A DNA stretch of 39,509 nt. Origin: Villigracilis sp900696595. GTDB lineage: Bacteria; Chloroflexota; Anaerolineae; Anaerolineales; Villigracilaceae. Location: positions 1-39,509 of the forward strand of contig SZPH01000039.1 in the NCBI GenBank assembly GCA_030263615.1. Direction: 5' to 3'. Position 1 is the stretch's first letter. Each line of letters begins with the position of its first letter. The notes beneath the pieces are model-generated. The model was not told the DNA's origin. It searched no databases and worked only from the letters and a program-made list of their open reading frames with translations. A program made the translations under genes and the position numbers. Positions 23,058 through 30,798 of the stretch are shown here, one piece after another.

Positions 23058-25649
23058 ATGTCCAACGAAGACATCACTCCCGTCCGCAGGCAGTACCTTG
23101 AAGAGAAGAAAAAACATCCAGACGCCATTCTGTTTTTTCGGCTGGGCGATTTTTACGAAACCTTCGACGAGGACGCGGAGATCACCGCGCGCGAACTGGA
23201 CATTGTATTAACCTCGCGCCCGGTCGGCGGCGGCGTGCGCGTGCCGCTGGCGGGCATTCCCTATCACGCCGTCGAAAATTATCTCGCGCGCCTGATTCAA
23301 AAAGGCTATCACGTCGCCGTCTGCGAACAGATCGGCGAAGTCCCCGCAAAGGGATTGGTCGAACGCAAGGTTGTGCGCGTTGTCACTCCGGGAACAGTGA
23401 CCGAGCCGGGTCTTTTGCCGGGGGATGCGAACAACTATCTCGCCGCTGTGATTTTGGACTCTTCCGGTTCTTCCTTCGGGACGGTTGCCTCTGTTTCTTA
23501 TACCGACGTCACCACCGGAGAGTTCGCCGTCGTCGAACTTCCGCTCGAAGCCCTGCGCGCCGAACTGACGAGACTGCATCCCGCTGAAATCCTTCATTCC
23601 GACAATCAAGTTTTGCCCGATGGAATCGCCGGGCATCTAACCGCGCTGCCCGCATGGAAGTTCGAGCCGGGCAAATGCAACGAAGTTTTGCTGACTCAAT
23701 TCAAATCCTCCACGTTGGACGGGTTTGGGTTGAAAGCCAACAGTCTCTCCGTCCGCGCGGCGGGGGCGATCGTGCAATATCTTAAAGAAACCCAGCCCGA
23801 CGCGCTCAACTTGTTGAACTCGCTTCGTTCCTACAGCCTGAACGAATTCATGACGCTGGACGCCTCCACGCGCCGCAACCTTGAGTTGAACGAAACCCTG
23901 CGCGGCGAAAGAAAGGGGTCGCTGCTCGGCGCGTTGGACGCGACCGTCACCCCGATGGGCAAACGCATGATTCACCAATGGGTCAGCCAGCCGCTGCTCA
24001 ACGTGGAGCGCATCCAAAAAAGACAGAACGGCGTGGCATACTTCGTCCAAAACGGCATGGCGCGGGCGGAGTTGCGCGAGACGTTGAAGCCCATCGCCGA
24101 TTTGGAACGCCTCATTAATCGCGTCATCACAGGGCAGGCGCAGCCGAGGGATTTGGTCGCCATGCGGGGAACGCTGGGGGCAGTGTCGGCAATCGTTGAA
24201 GTATTGCAGGAAAATGGAAAGTGGAAAGCGGAACAGTTGCCAAAGCCCGATTTATTGGGCGGGCAATTGTCGCTTTTGCAAAACGCGCTGGACAACGACC
24301 CGCCCGCGACCCTGCAAAATACCGGCGTGATCCGCCCCGGGTATTCGCAGGAACTCGACTCGGTGATGGACGCCTCGAAACATGCGCGGGAGTGGATCGC
24401 CAATCTTGAATCGGTGGAACGCGAGAAGACCGGCATAAAAACCCTCAAAGTCGGCTACAACAAAGTCTTTGGCTATTACATCGAAATCTCGCGCGGCGCG
24501 GCGGATAAAGCGCCGGAGCATTACATCCGCAAGCAGACGCTGGTCAACGCCGAGCGCTTCATCACGCCGGAGATGAAGGAATATGAAACGCTGGTGTTGA
24601 ACGCGGAGGAGCGCATCAAGGAGATCGAGACGCGCCTGTTCAAGGAACTCTGCGCGGAACTGGCGAAGGCGGCCAGTCAAATCCTCGCCACAGCGCGGGC
24701 CATCGCCACGCTGGACGCGCTCTCCGCTCTCGGCGAAGTCGCAAGCCTGAATGGGTACACCCAGCCCGAAGTCCACGAAGGAGGCGGGTTGGAAATCCGC
24801 GAGGGACGGCACCCGGTCGTCGAGCAGTCCTTGAAGTCCGAGCGCTACATCTCCAACGATGTCATCTTTGAAGCGGGCGAACTGGTGCGCGTGATCACGG
24901 GACCGAACATGAGCGGCAAGTCCACGTATTTGCGACAGACGGCGTTGATTGTTTTGATGGCGCAAATGGGGTCGTTCGTCCCGGCCGCTTCGGCGAAGAT
25001 CGGGCTGGTGGATCGCATCTTTACGCGCATCGGGGCGCAGGATGAAATTCACGCCGGGCAGTCCACCTTCATGGTGGAGATGGTGGAGGCGGCGAACATT
25101 TTGCATCACGCCACGCCTCGCAGTCTTTTGATTCTCGACGAGATCGGGCGCGGCACATCCACCTACGACGGGCTTTCAATTGCGTGGGGAATCATCGAAT
25201 ATATTCACAACCATCCGGGACTGCGGGCAAAGACATTGTTCGCAACGCATTATCACGAACTGACGCAACTCGCCGAGTTGTTGCCCGGCGTGCGCAATTA
25301 CAACGTGGCCGTCAGCGAATCGGAAGGCAAGGTTGTCTTCCTGCACAAGATCATCCCCGGCGGCGCGGATCGCTCGTACGGAATCCATGTGGCGCAACTG
25401 GCGGGCTTGCCTGCGCCGGTCATCGCGCGCGCGAACGAAATCATGATCGAACTCGAAAAATCCGCGGCGCGGGGGGTGAGGATTGACCCAAACGTCGCGC
25501 AACAGGTTGCGTTATTCCCGGAGACAAATCCGCTGTTGGATGAATTGAAAGAAGTGGACGTGAACGCGCTCTCCCCCATCGAGGCGTTGAACAAACTGTT
25601 CGAGTGGCAGAGAAAATTTGCGAAGCGCGATATAGAACAGAAACATTAG
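23058..25649 (+). CDS. mutS: DNA mismatch repair protein MutS
   Basis: This 863-residue protein recognises mismatches and starts repair. The mismatch-reading motif is F32-Y33-E34 in GDFYETF. Connector, lever and clamp domains follow. The ATPase domain carries Walker A GPNMSGKST (about 615), the DEIGRGTSTYDG Walker B/D-loop region and the FATHYHEL switch. Length matches MutS1. A heptamer array at 24209-24236 inserts ENGKWKAEQ near residue 385, just before the conserved DNDPPATL/GVIRPGY segment of the core. No mutL is in the window. The stop directly abuts the stop of the converging membrane-protein gene. Confidence 0.97.
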   Translation: MSNEDITPVRRQYLEEKKKHPDAILFFRLGDFYETFDEDAEITARELDIVLTSRPVGGGVRVPLAGIPYHAVENYLARLIQKGYHVAVCEQIGEVPAKGLVERKVVRVVTPGTVTEPGLLPGDANNYLAAVILDSSGSSFGTVASVSYTDVTTGEFAVVELPLEALRAELTRLHPAEILHSDNQVLPDGIAGHLTALPAWKFEPGKCNEVLLTQFKSSTLDGFGLKANSLSVRAAGAIVQYLKETQPDALNLLNSLRSYSLNEFMTLDASTRRNLELNETLRGERKGSLLGALDATVTPMGKRMIHQWVSQPLLNVERIQKRQNGVAYFVQNGMARAELRETLKPIADLERLINRVITGQAQPRDLVAMRGTLGAVSAIVEVLQENGKWKAEQLPKPDLLGGQLSLLQNALDNDPPATLQNTGVIRPGYSQELDSVMDASKHAREWIANLESVEREKTGIKTLKVGYNKVFGYYIEISRGAADKAPEHYIRKQTLVNAERFITPEMKEYETLVLNAEERIKEIETRLFKELCAELAKAASQILATARAIATLDALSALGEVASLNGYTQPEVHEGGGLEIREGRHPVVEQSLKSERYISNDVIFEAGELVRVITGPNMSGKSTYLRQTALIVLMAQMGSFVPAASAKIGLVDRIFTRIGAQDEIHAGQSTFMVEMVEAANILHHATPRSLLILDEIGRGTSTYDGLSIAWGIIEYIHNHPGLRAKTLFATHYHELTQLAELLPGVRNYNVAVSESEGKVVFLHKIIPGGADRSYGIHVAQLAGLPAPVIARANEIMIELEKSAARGVRIDPNVAQQVALFPETNPLLDELKEVDVNALSPIEALNKLFEWQRKFAKRDIEQKH
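24209..24236 (+). repeat. Heptad array inside mutS
   Basis: GGAAAAT, GGAAAGT, GGAAAGC, GGAACAG: four 7-nt units in frame, encoding ENGKWKAEQ. The first three differ by one or two bases; the fourth is more diverged. Confidence 0.75.
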
Positions 25650-27686
25650 TCAAGGCGTGGGCGCCGGGTTAATGCCGCAATAAAAAGCGGCATAGTTGGC
25701 GTCAAGGTACAAAGGACGCCGCCGGGCTTTAAGTTCTTCGAGACTGCCCCAAATGGGATCTTTTTTATTCAACGCCAGAATGTCAATGCCGAGTTCTGAA
25801 CAAAGGGAATCCGCCAGACGCCAATCCTTTACATTTTCAATCTCAAATACCCTGCGGACTTCATTCACCTTTTCATCGAATAGGGAGGCCGGAATCCCGT
25901 ATGCCGTGCGGTCCGAAATAACCGACTGCCGGTTGCCATACAGCCCGCTGGGTCTGTCAATGACCCGCGTTGGGTTGTATTGAACGATGGCGTCAACCGG
26001 AGCGTTTTCGTCAATCGCGGCATACATGCTCCTGGCTGAGTAGGCGTCGTTTCCAATTTCAGGGCTGTAAAAGATGTAGCTTGCCCGCAAAAAGACCAGA
26101 TCCATGACGGAAGTTACAACCCCAAAAAACAAGAGCAGAAGCAGGGCGATTTTCGTCCGAAACGAAAATAAAGTTCCATTGCTCATCCATCCCTGCAATA
26201 TATCGCCCGCCCAAATCAGAAGGATGAATTGGCCCGGAAGCCAGGAACGCCATCCCAGATCGTTGTTCGCAATGATCGTGGATTGAAGAAACGTGCCAGT
26301 AAGCGCCGACGCGAGCAACAATAACATTTCCATTTTTTGGATGCGCCTGCCCGGCGTCCTAAGGGAAGAGCGTCTTATCCAGGCGTACCCCGCAGCCATG
26401 AAAAAGCCGAGCTCAAAAAAATAATTCACAGGCAGAAAAACCGCGCGCAGGACAAACAAGAGCCATTGCGGAGAGTCGGCGAACAGGCGGTCAATCACAA
26501 AAAACGGGCGGGGTTCGAGCGCAACAGGAAACGTTCCGCCCGCTCCGCCGCCTTCGAGCGCGCCCAGCAAAAAAGGGATTGAAAGCAACAGCCCAACCGT
26601 CCCCGCGGCCAGCGCCGAAGGCACAATTTTCCGCGCGTTGGCATCCAGGGCGGACGCCAGAATCCAAAGCGCCCAGAAAACCGCAAAAACAAAAGTCACC
26701 CAGGTCGAAAGCCCCGCTCCTGAGGCGAACGCCATGCCCGCCAGTATCGGCGTCGCAATCCGCTTTCCCGGCCGGGTATTTTCATCGAGCGAAAATATGA
26801 GAAAAACGCCCATCGAGCAGGCGATCATTCCGGCGAGATGATGGGGCACCCAAATCAGGGACCCCACCCAGGCGGTGATTTGCTCGTTCCAATGCTCGAT
26901 ATCGTTTACGGTCACGCCCGAACCCATCGCCAGCAATATGGGGATAAAATCCAGCCCGCTGACGAAAAGCAGTCCAAAGCCGATCGACAACAATCTCCGC
27001 CGGTTGTTGTCCGGGAGCGGCGCGCGAAAATTAAAGTAGAAAGAGATCAACGACAACACTGCGAGGACGCACCACAAAATGCTCGAGAAAAACGCGCCGC
27101 GCGGGCTGACCAAGGCGCCGCCCAGCCTGTCAACCGCGCTGCCGAGGATGTACCAGTAATAATAGACCGCGCTCAACAATGCCGGAGCGCCCGGATAATA
27201 AGACGGGTTTTCCGGCGGGACGCCCGTGCGGGTAATCGCATCCAGAATCGAAATGCGCGTTGTGTGGTCGAAGGAAGCGACGGTAAAAAAAAGTTTTTTC
27301 GAGACTTGAATATCAATCACCGAAAAAAACGTCAGCAAGAGGAGGAGGATCGCGCACGCCAATGCGCCGCCCGTCCCGGAATCTCGAAACTGGAGGTCGG
27401 GACGATCCGCCAGCAGGGAAAAAACGAACGCAAGGAGGAAAAAAGCCAGCAACACAAAAGCGCCGGTAAAAGTCAGAAAGCGAGCCGGGAGATACAGGCA
27501 AATTGGGGTTAAAGCGACGGAAAGCAAAAGGGAACGGGACAATCGAACGCCAAACCGGCTTCTTCGAAAATCAAAAAGATCGAAAAACCAGCCAGCCGCA
27601 TAGCCCGGCGCGATCAAGAGCAACGGAAATAAAAGGAAACCCGCCGCCGTCGCGACAATATCCTGAACCATGAAATCAGCGCTCAT
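25650..27686 (-). CDS. Large polytopic membrane protein, possibly GT-C like
   Basis: This 678-residue protein has about 12-14 hydrophobic segments through residue 545, then a soluble C-terminal domain of about 130 residues (NDAYSARSMYAAIDENAPVD, WGSLEELKARRRPLY). The first large loop contains ASFDHTTRISILDAI and GVPPENPSYYPGAPALL, the kind of D/H-bearing loop found in GT-C glycosyltransferases and related uncharacterised membrane families. As the last gene of the glycan operon it may polymerise or attach a sugar outside the membrane, but this is inferred from context. GGAGG lies 9 nt before the ATG. It ends tail to tail with mutS with no spacer. Confidence 0.72.
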   Translation of the reverse strand: MSADFMVQDIVATAAGFLLFPLLLIAPGYAAGWFFDLFDFRRSRFGVRLSRSLLLSVALTPICLYLPARFLTFTGAFVLLAFFLLAFVFSLLADRPDLQFRDSGTGGALACAILLLLLTFFSVIDIQVSKKLFFTVASFDHTTRISILDAITRTGVPPENPSYYPGAPALLSAVYYYWYILGSAVDRLGGALVSPRGAFFSSILWCVLAVLSLISFYFNFRAPLPDNNRRRLLSIGFGLLFVSGLDFIPILLAMGSGVTVNDIEHWNEQITAWVGSLIWVPHHLAGMIACSMGVFLIFSLDENTRPGKRIATPILAGMAFASGAGLSTWVTFVFAVFWALWILASALDANARKIVPSALAAGTVGLLLSIPFLLGALEGGGAGGTFPVALEPRPFFVIDRLFADSPQWLLFVLRAVFLPVNYFFELGFFMAAGYAWIRRSSLRTPGRRIQKMEMLLLLASALTGTFLQSTIIANNDLGWRSWLPGQFILLIWAGDILQGWMSNGTLFSFRTKIALLLLLFFGVVTSVMDLVFLRASYIFYSPEIGNDAYSARSMYAAIDENAPVDAIVQYNPTRVIDRPSGLYGNRQSVISDRTAYGIPASLFDEKVNEVRRVFEIENVKDWRLADSLCSELGIDILALNKKDPIWGSLEELKARRRPLYLDANYAAFYCGINPAPTP

Positions 27687-27734
27687 CTTTTTAAACCTCC
27701 GCGCAAGGAATGCGCCTTCAATGCCTCCGCCCGA

Positions 27735-28685
27735 TCACCGTCTGTTCGCTGATTCGCGCAACCCGACCCAAAGCCCCAGGACACCCCAGAAAGCCACCAC
27801 GATAAAATTCAGAATTTGAACGAACAGGATCAAGGCAAGCGCCGACTCCTGTGAAAACGAAAAAGGGACAAGCGTCGTGACCGCCACAAACTGATAGACG
27901 CCCACATACCCCGGCGTGGAAGGCAGCGCGCTCGAAACGCCCAACGCGGCGATAAACACAAAGGATTGCCGCAGGGTTAATGTTTCGCCCAGGGAAGCGG
28001 CAAGAATAACCATGCCGGCGCCGTCCAGCAGCCAGATCAACCCGGTGAGGGCGATAAAAGGCGCGGCTCGCTTCGGATGGGAAACCGATCCGATGCCGTC
28101 TATAAAATGGCGCAGGAAATCCCCCGCCCTGTCGCGAAACGACTGCGGCAGGAAGGCGAACAGGTTGACAAATCGAACCGTCCGGGTTCCCAGGGACAGC
28201 GTCGCTAGAATAAAAGCAAGCGCGCCGAAAACAACGACTCCGAAATAGCCCAGCGCATCCTTCATGGAAGGCGGGATATCCCCCATTACAAATAAAGACA
28301 ACGCGCCGATGACGACCAGCGTAAACAGATCCGTCACGCGCTCGGTCACGCCGGCCGCCAGGGCAAACGCCATGGGGACATGCTCCCTTCGGGCGATGTG
28401 CGCGGCTCGGACGACCTCTCCCGCGCGGGCGGGCAATATCTGATTCCCCAAATATCCGGCCATATTTGCCCAAAACACGCCCAGCGGAGACAAATGCCCG
28501 CCCGCGCTCAATAAAATACGCCAGCGAATCGCCCGCAGATAGTATGCGCAACTGCTCCAAACCAGCATCCCTCCCACATAATAGTAGTTTGCGCCCGCCA
28601 GGGTATCGAAAAAACGCGCCCAATCGAGCCCGCGCAAGGCAAGCAGGAGCAAAACTGCCGACGCCAAAAGGACAACCAAGAGCAT
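27735..28685 (-). CDS. Flippase-like integral membrane protein (LPG synthase TM / UPF0104 family)
   Basis: This 316-residue protein has about 8 membrane segments and family motifs: LRGLDWARFFDTL after the first segment, YYLRAIRWRILL, NMAGYLGNQILPARAGEVVRA, and GYVGVYQFVAV near the end. This family (COG0392, the membrane half of MprF) includes proteins proposed to move lipid-linked material across the membrane. Here it lies between the GT2 transferase and the large membrane protein and could flip a polyprenyl-phosphate sugar. The start is uncertain; the frame stays open into the end of the GT2 gene. Confidence 0.82.
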   Translation of the reverse strand: MLLVVLLASAVLLLLALRGLDWARFFDTLAGANYYYVGGMLVWSSCAYYLRAIRWRILLSAGGHLSPLGVFWANMAGYLGNQILPARAGEVVRAAHIARREHVPMAFALAAGVTERVTDLFTLVVIGALSLFVMGDIPPSMKDALGYFGVVVFGALAFILATLSLGTRTVRFVNLFAFLPQSFRDRAGDFLRHFIDGIGSVSHPKRAAPFIALTGLIWLLDGAGMVILAASLGETLTLRQSFVFIAALGVSSALPSTPGYVGVYQFVAVTTLVPFSFSQESALALILFVQILNFIVVAFWGVLGLWVGLRESANRR

Positions 28686-28737
28686 GAGGCGGTTGCGGGG
28701 CTTTCGCGCCTCCTGCGCATGACCGGCAAAAAATTCC

Positions 28738-29670
28738 TTAAAAATTGACGCGCTCCTTTTCGATTACGAGCGGACGATCCATGATTTGCGTGTGGATCGC
28801 CCCGATGTATTCCCCGACAATTCCCAGAAAGAACAATTGAATGGAGCCGAGGAAAAACAGCCCGATCACCAGCGGCGCCGATCCCAGGGAAAATTGATAC
28901 CAAAAAACCAGTTTATACACCAGGTAAACAAGCCCGATCAAAAAGCTGATAATGGAGGCAAAAAACCCAAGCATGGCCGCCAGCCTCAAGGGGATTTTCG
29001 TGTAATTCGTCAAGCCCAACATCGCGAGATCGTACAACGTATAAAAATTGTTTTTGCTGATCCCGCGGCTTCGCCTCTGTTGAACGAAAAATATCCTGGC
29101 GGTATCGAACCCCAGGTCGGCGACCAGCCCGCGAAAATAGGGGTACGGATCGCCAATCTTTCTGATGACTTCGATTACCTTGCGGTCGTACAAACCAAAC
29201 CCGGTGAAATTCTCGATCAGCGGCACATCGGACAAGGAGCGCAAGAAACGATAATAAATCGTTCGCAGGACGTGGAAGACAAGCAAGTCCCTGGTTTTTT
29301 GTTTTACCCCGACGACAACGGGGTATCCCTCCTCCCACTTAGCGACGAACTCCGGAATGCGCTCCGGCGGGTCCTGCAAGTCGGACGCCATGGCAATGAC
29401 CGCATCGCCCGAGGCTTGAAAAAGGGCGTGAACGGGCGAGCGAACATGCCCGAAGTTCCGCGTGTTGAAAATAAGTTTGATCCGTTCATCCTTTGCCGCC
29501 AGGGCGCGCAACCTGCCCGGCGTGCCGTCGGCGGAGGCATTATCAATGATAATGTGTTCGTACTCGTAGGCAAGCCCCGACATGACAGCCCTCACGCGCG
29601 CGCACAGTTCCTCGACATTCCCTTCCTCGTTATAGCAGGGCGTGACAACACTGATCTTTTTTACGCTCAT
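28738..29670 (-). CDS. GT2 polyprenyl-phosphate glycosyltransferase (GtrB/DPM1-like)
   Basis: This 310-residue protein has an N-terminal GT-A fold (VVTPCYNEEGNVEEL, IIIDNASADGT, NTRNFGH, ASDLQDPPERIPEF with the metal-binding acidic pair) and two C-terminal membrane helices (LRLAAMLGFFASIISFLIGLVY and PLVIGLFFLGSIQLFFLGIVGEYIG). This layout is that of GtrB, ArnC and dolichyl-phosphate mannose synthases, which move a nucleotide-activated sugar onto polyprenyl phosphate on the inner face. Its donor could be the CDP-sugar made by the upstream genes, which is inference. GAGG lies 5 nt from the ATG, 10 bp after neuB. Confidence 0.92.
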   Translation of the reverse strand: MSVKKISVVTPCYNEEGNVEELCARVRAVMSGLAYEYEHIIIDNASADGTPGRLRALAAKDERIKLIFNTRNFGHVRSPVHALFQASGDAVIAMASDLQDPPERIPEFVAKWEEGYPVVVGVKQKTRDLLVFHVLRTIYYRFLRSLSDVPLIENFTGFGLYDRKVIEVIRKIGDPYPYFRGLVADLGFDTARIFFVQQRRSRGISKNNFYTLYDLAMLGLTNYTKIPLRLAAMLGFFASIISFLIGLVYLVYKLVFWYQFSLGSAPLVIGLFFLGSIQLFFLGIVGEYIGAIHTQIMDRPLVIEKERVNF

Positions 29671-29680
29671 GTTTCCTCGT

Positions 29681-30763
29681 TTACAAGCCCCGGCGATGGA
29701 GTCGCCGCCTCAAGCCTTCGTTCCGGTTGTAAAGGCTGTCCACTGAATCCACCATAAGCGGCGCGTCCGCTTTTATTTTTTTCGCAAGAACCTGATCGTT
29801 CAAAAGTTCCCGGCAGGACAACTGACCTTTCTGCAAGGGGATGGCGAGGTAATAATCCTCCGGAGTCAGCACATGCCCCGCGGGCAGGTCTTTCGCGGCA
29901 TAGACCCCCCGAACCAGGGAGGTTAGATAATCAATCTCTTTCTGGGTGGAGGGAGCTTTTTCGGTTCCGGGCGCGCCGCACATTTCGCGCGCCTTCTGAA
30001 AAGCCTGGAACCATTCCGCAATCTGCTCGGGGGTGGAGCAGTAGGGCGAAAACGGTTTGTCGTCGGTCTTGATGTCAATGTGCCGCTCGAACGCCCGCGC
30101 GCCCTTGGCGTAGGCGATCAGCATCGAAGATCTCCAGTCATGATATTCATGCGTGGACAAGCCTATTACATGCCCGGGGTAACGGTTCCTGAGAAAGTCT
30201 ATCTGGTTCAACTGGAGTTCCGCGTCCTCCGCCGGATAAAGGGAAACGCAGTGATTTATGGCAAGCGGGATATTGCGATTGTCGAAAAAAGTCACCATAT
30301 CGTCAATATCCTTCAGGGACGAGCCGCCGGTGGAAACCAGCACGGGTTTGCGCGTCTTTGCAATCCTTTCGAGCAGGGGCCAATCGGCGATATCCGAACT
30401 GGCGACCTTGACGATCTCGACGCCCAATTCCACGCACAGGTCCACGGATTTTTCGTCGAAAGGGGTCGCCATCTTCACGCATCCCGCCCGCCGGACCGCC
30501 TCCGTCATTTGCGCCAATTCGTCGCGGGTCAGACGGGTATCCATTGTCTTCTTGATATAACGGATGTCGTCGCGGTGAAGGAATTTTTTGTGGATGAAGT
30601 CGTTCGCATCCCGAAATTGAAGTTTTATGGCGGCGCGCACGTTATGGTAACGTACAACCGAACTGAATTCCCTGATGATGCGAAGCCCGCGCTGGAGGTC
30701 CCCCCAGTGATTGTTCGCCAATTCAAGCACAAAAAGGTCTTCGAAGGTATCGCGGTTGATCAT
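29681..30763 (-). CDS. NeuB-family synthase (sialic acid synthase-like) with SAF domain
   Basis: This 360-residue protein condenses phosphoenolpyruvate with a sugar aldehyde in its characterised relatives, giving a nonulosonic acid. NeuB features: FVLELANNHWGD at the start, KLQFRD, MATPFDEKSVD, KVASSDI, VLVSTGGSS, NHCVSLYPAE, GLSTHE. A C-terminal SAF (antifreeze-like) domain follows at about residues 290-345 (RGVYAAKDLPAGHVLTPEDY). The usual MPGPDH-type stretch after the ERH motif is replaced by DDKPFSPYCSTPEQ, so the substrate may differ from ManNAc. GGAGG lies 5 nt before the ATG at 30763; the frame is open upstream but overlaps the TPP gene. No neuA or neuC partner is present. Confidence 0.85.
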   Translation of the reverse strand: MINRDTFEDLFVLELANNHWGDLQRGLRIIREFSSVVRYHNVRAAIKLQFRDANDFIHKKFLHRDDIRYIKKTMDTRLTRDELAQMTEAVRRAGCVKMATPFDEKSVDLCVELGVEIVKVASSDIADWPLLERIAKTRKPVLVSTGGSSLKDIDDMVTFFDNRNIPLAINHCVSLYPAEDAELQLNQIDFLRNRYPGHVIGLSTHEYHDWRSSMLIAYAKGARAFERHIDIKTDDKPFSPYCSTPEQIAEWFQAFQKAREMCGAPGTEKAPSTQKEIDYLTSLVRGVYAAKDLPAGHVLTPEDYYLAIPLQKGQLSCRELLNDQVLAKKIKADAPLMVDSVDSLYNRNEGLRRRLHRRGL

Positions 30764-30798
30764 ATTCGCCTCCGGTGAAAATAAACGACGGTTGGATT

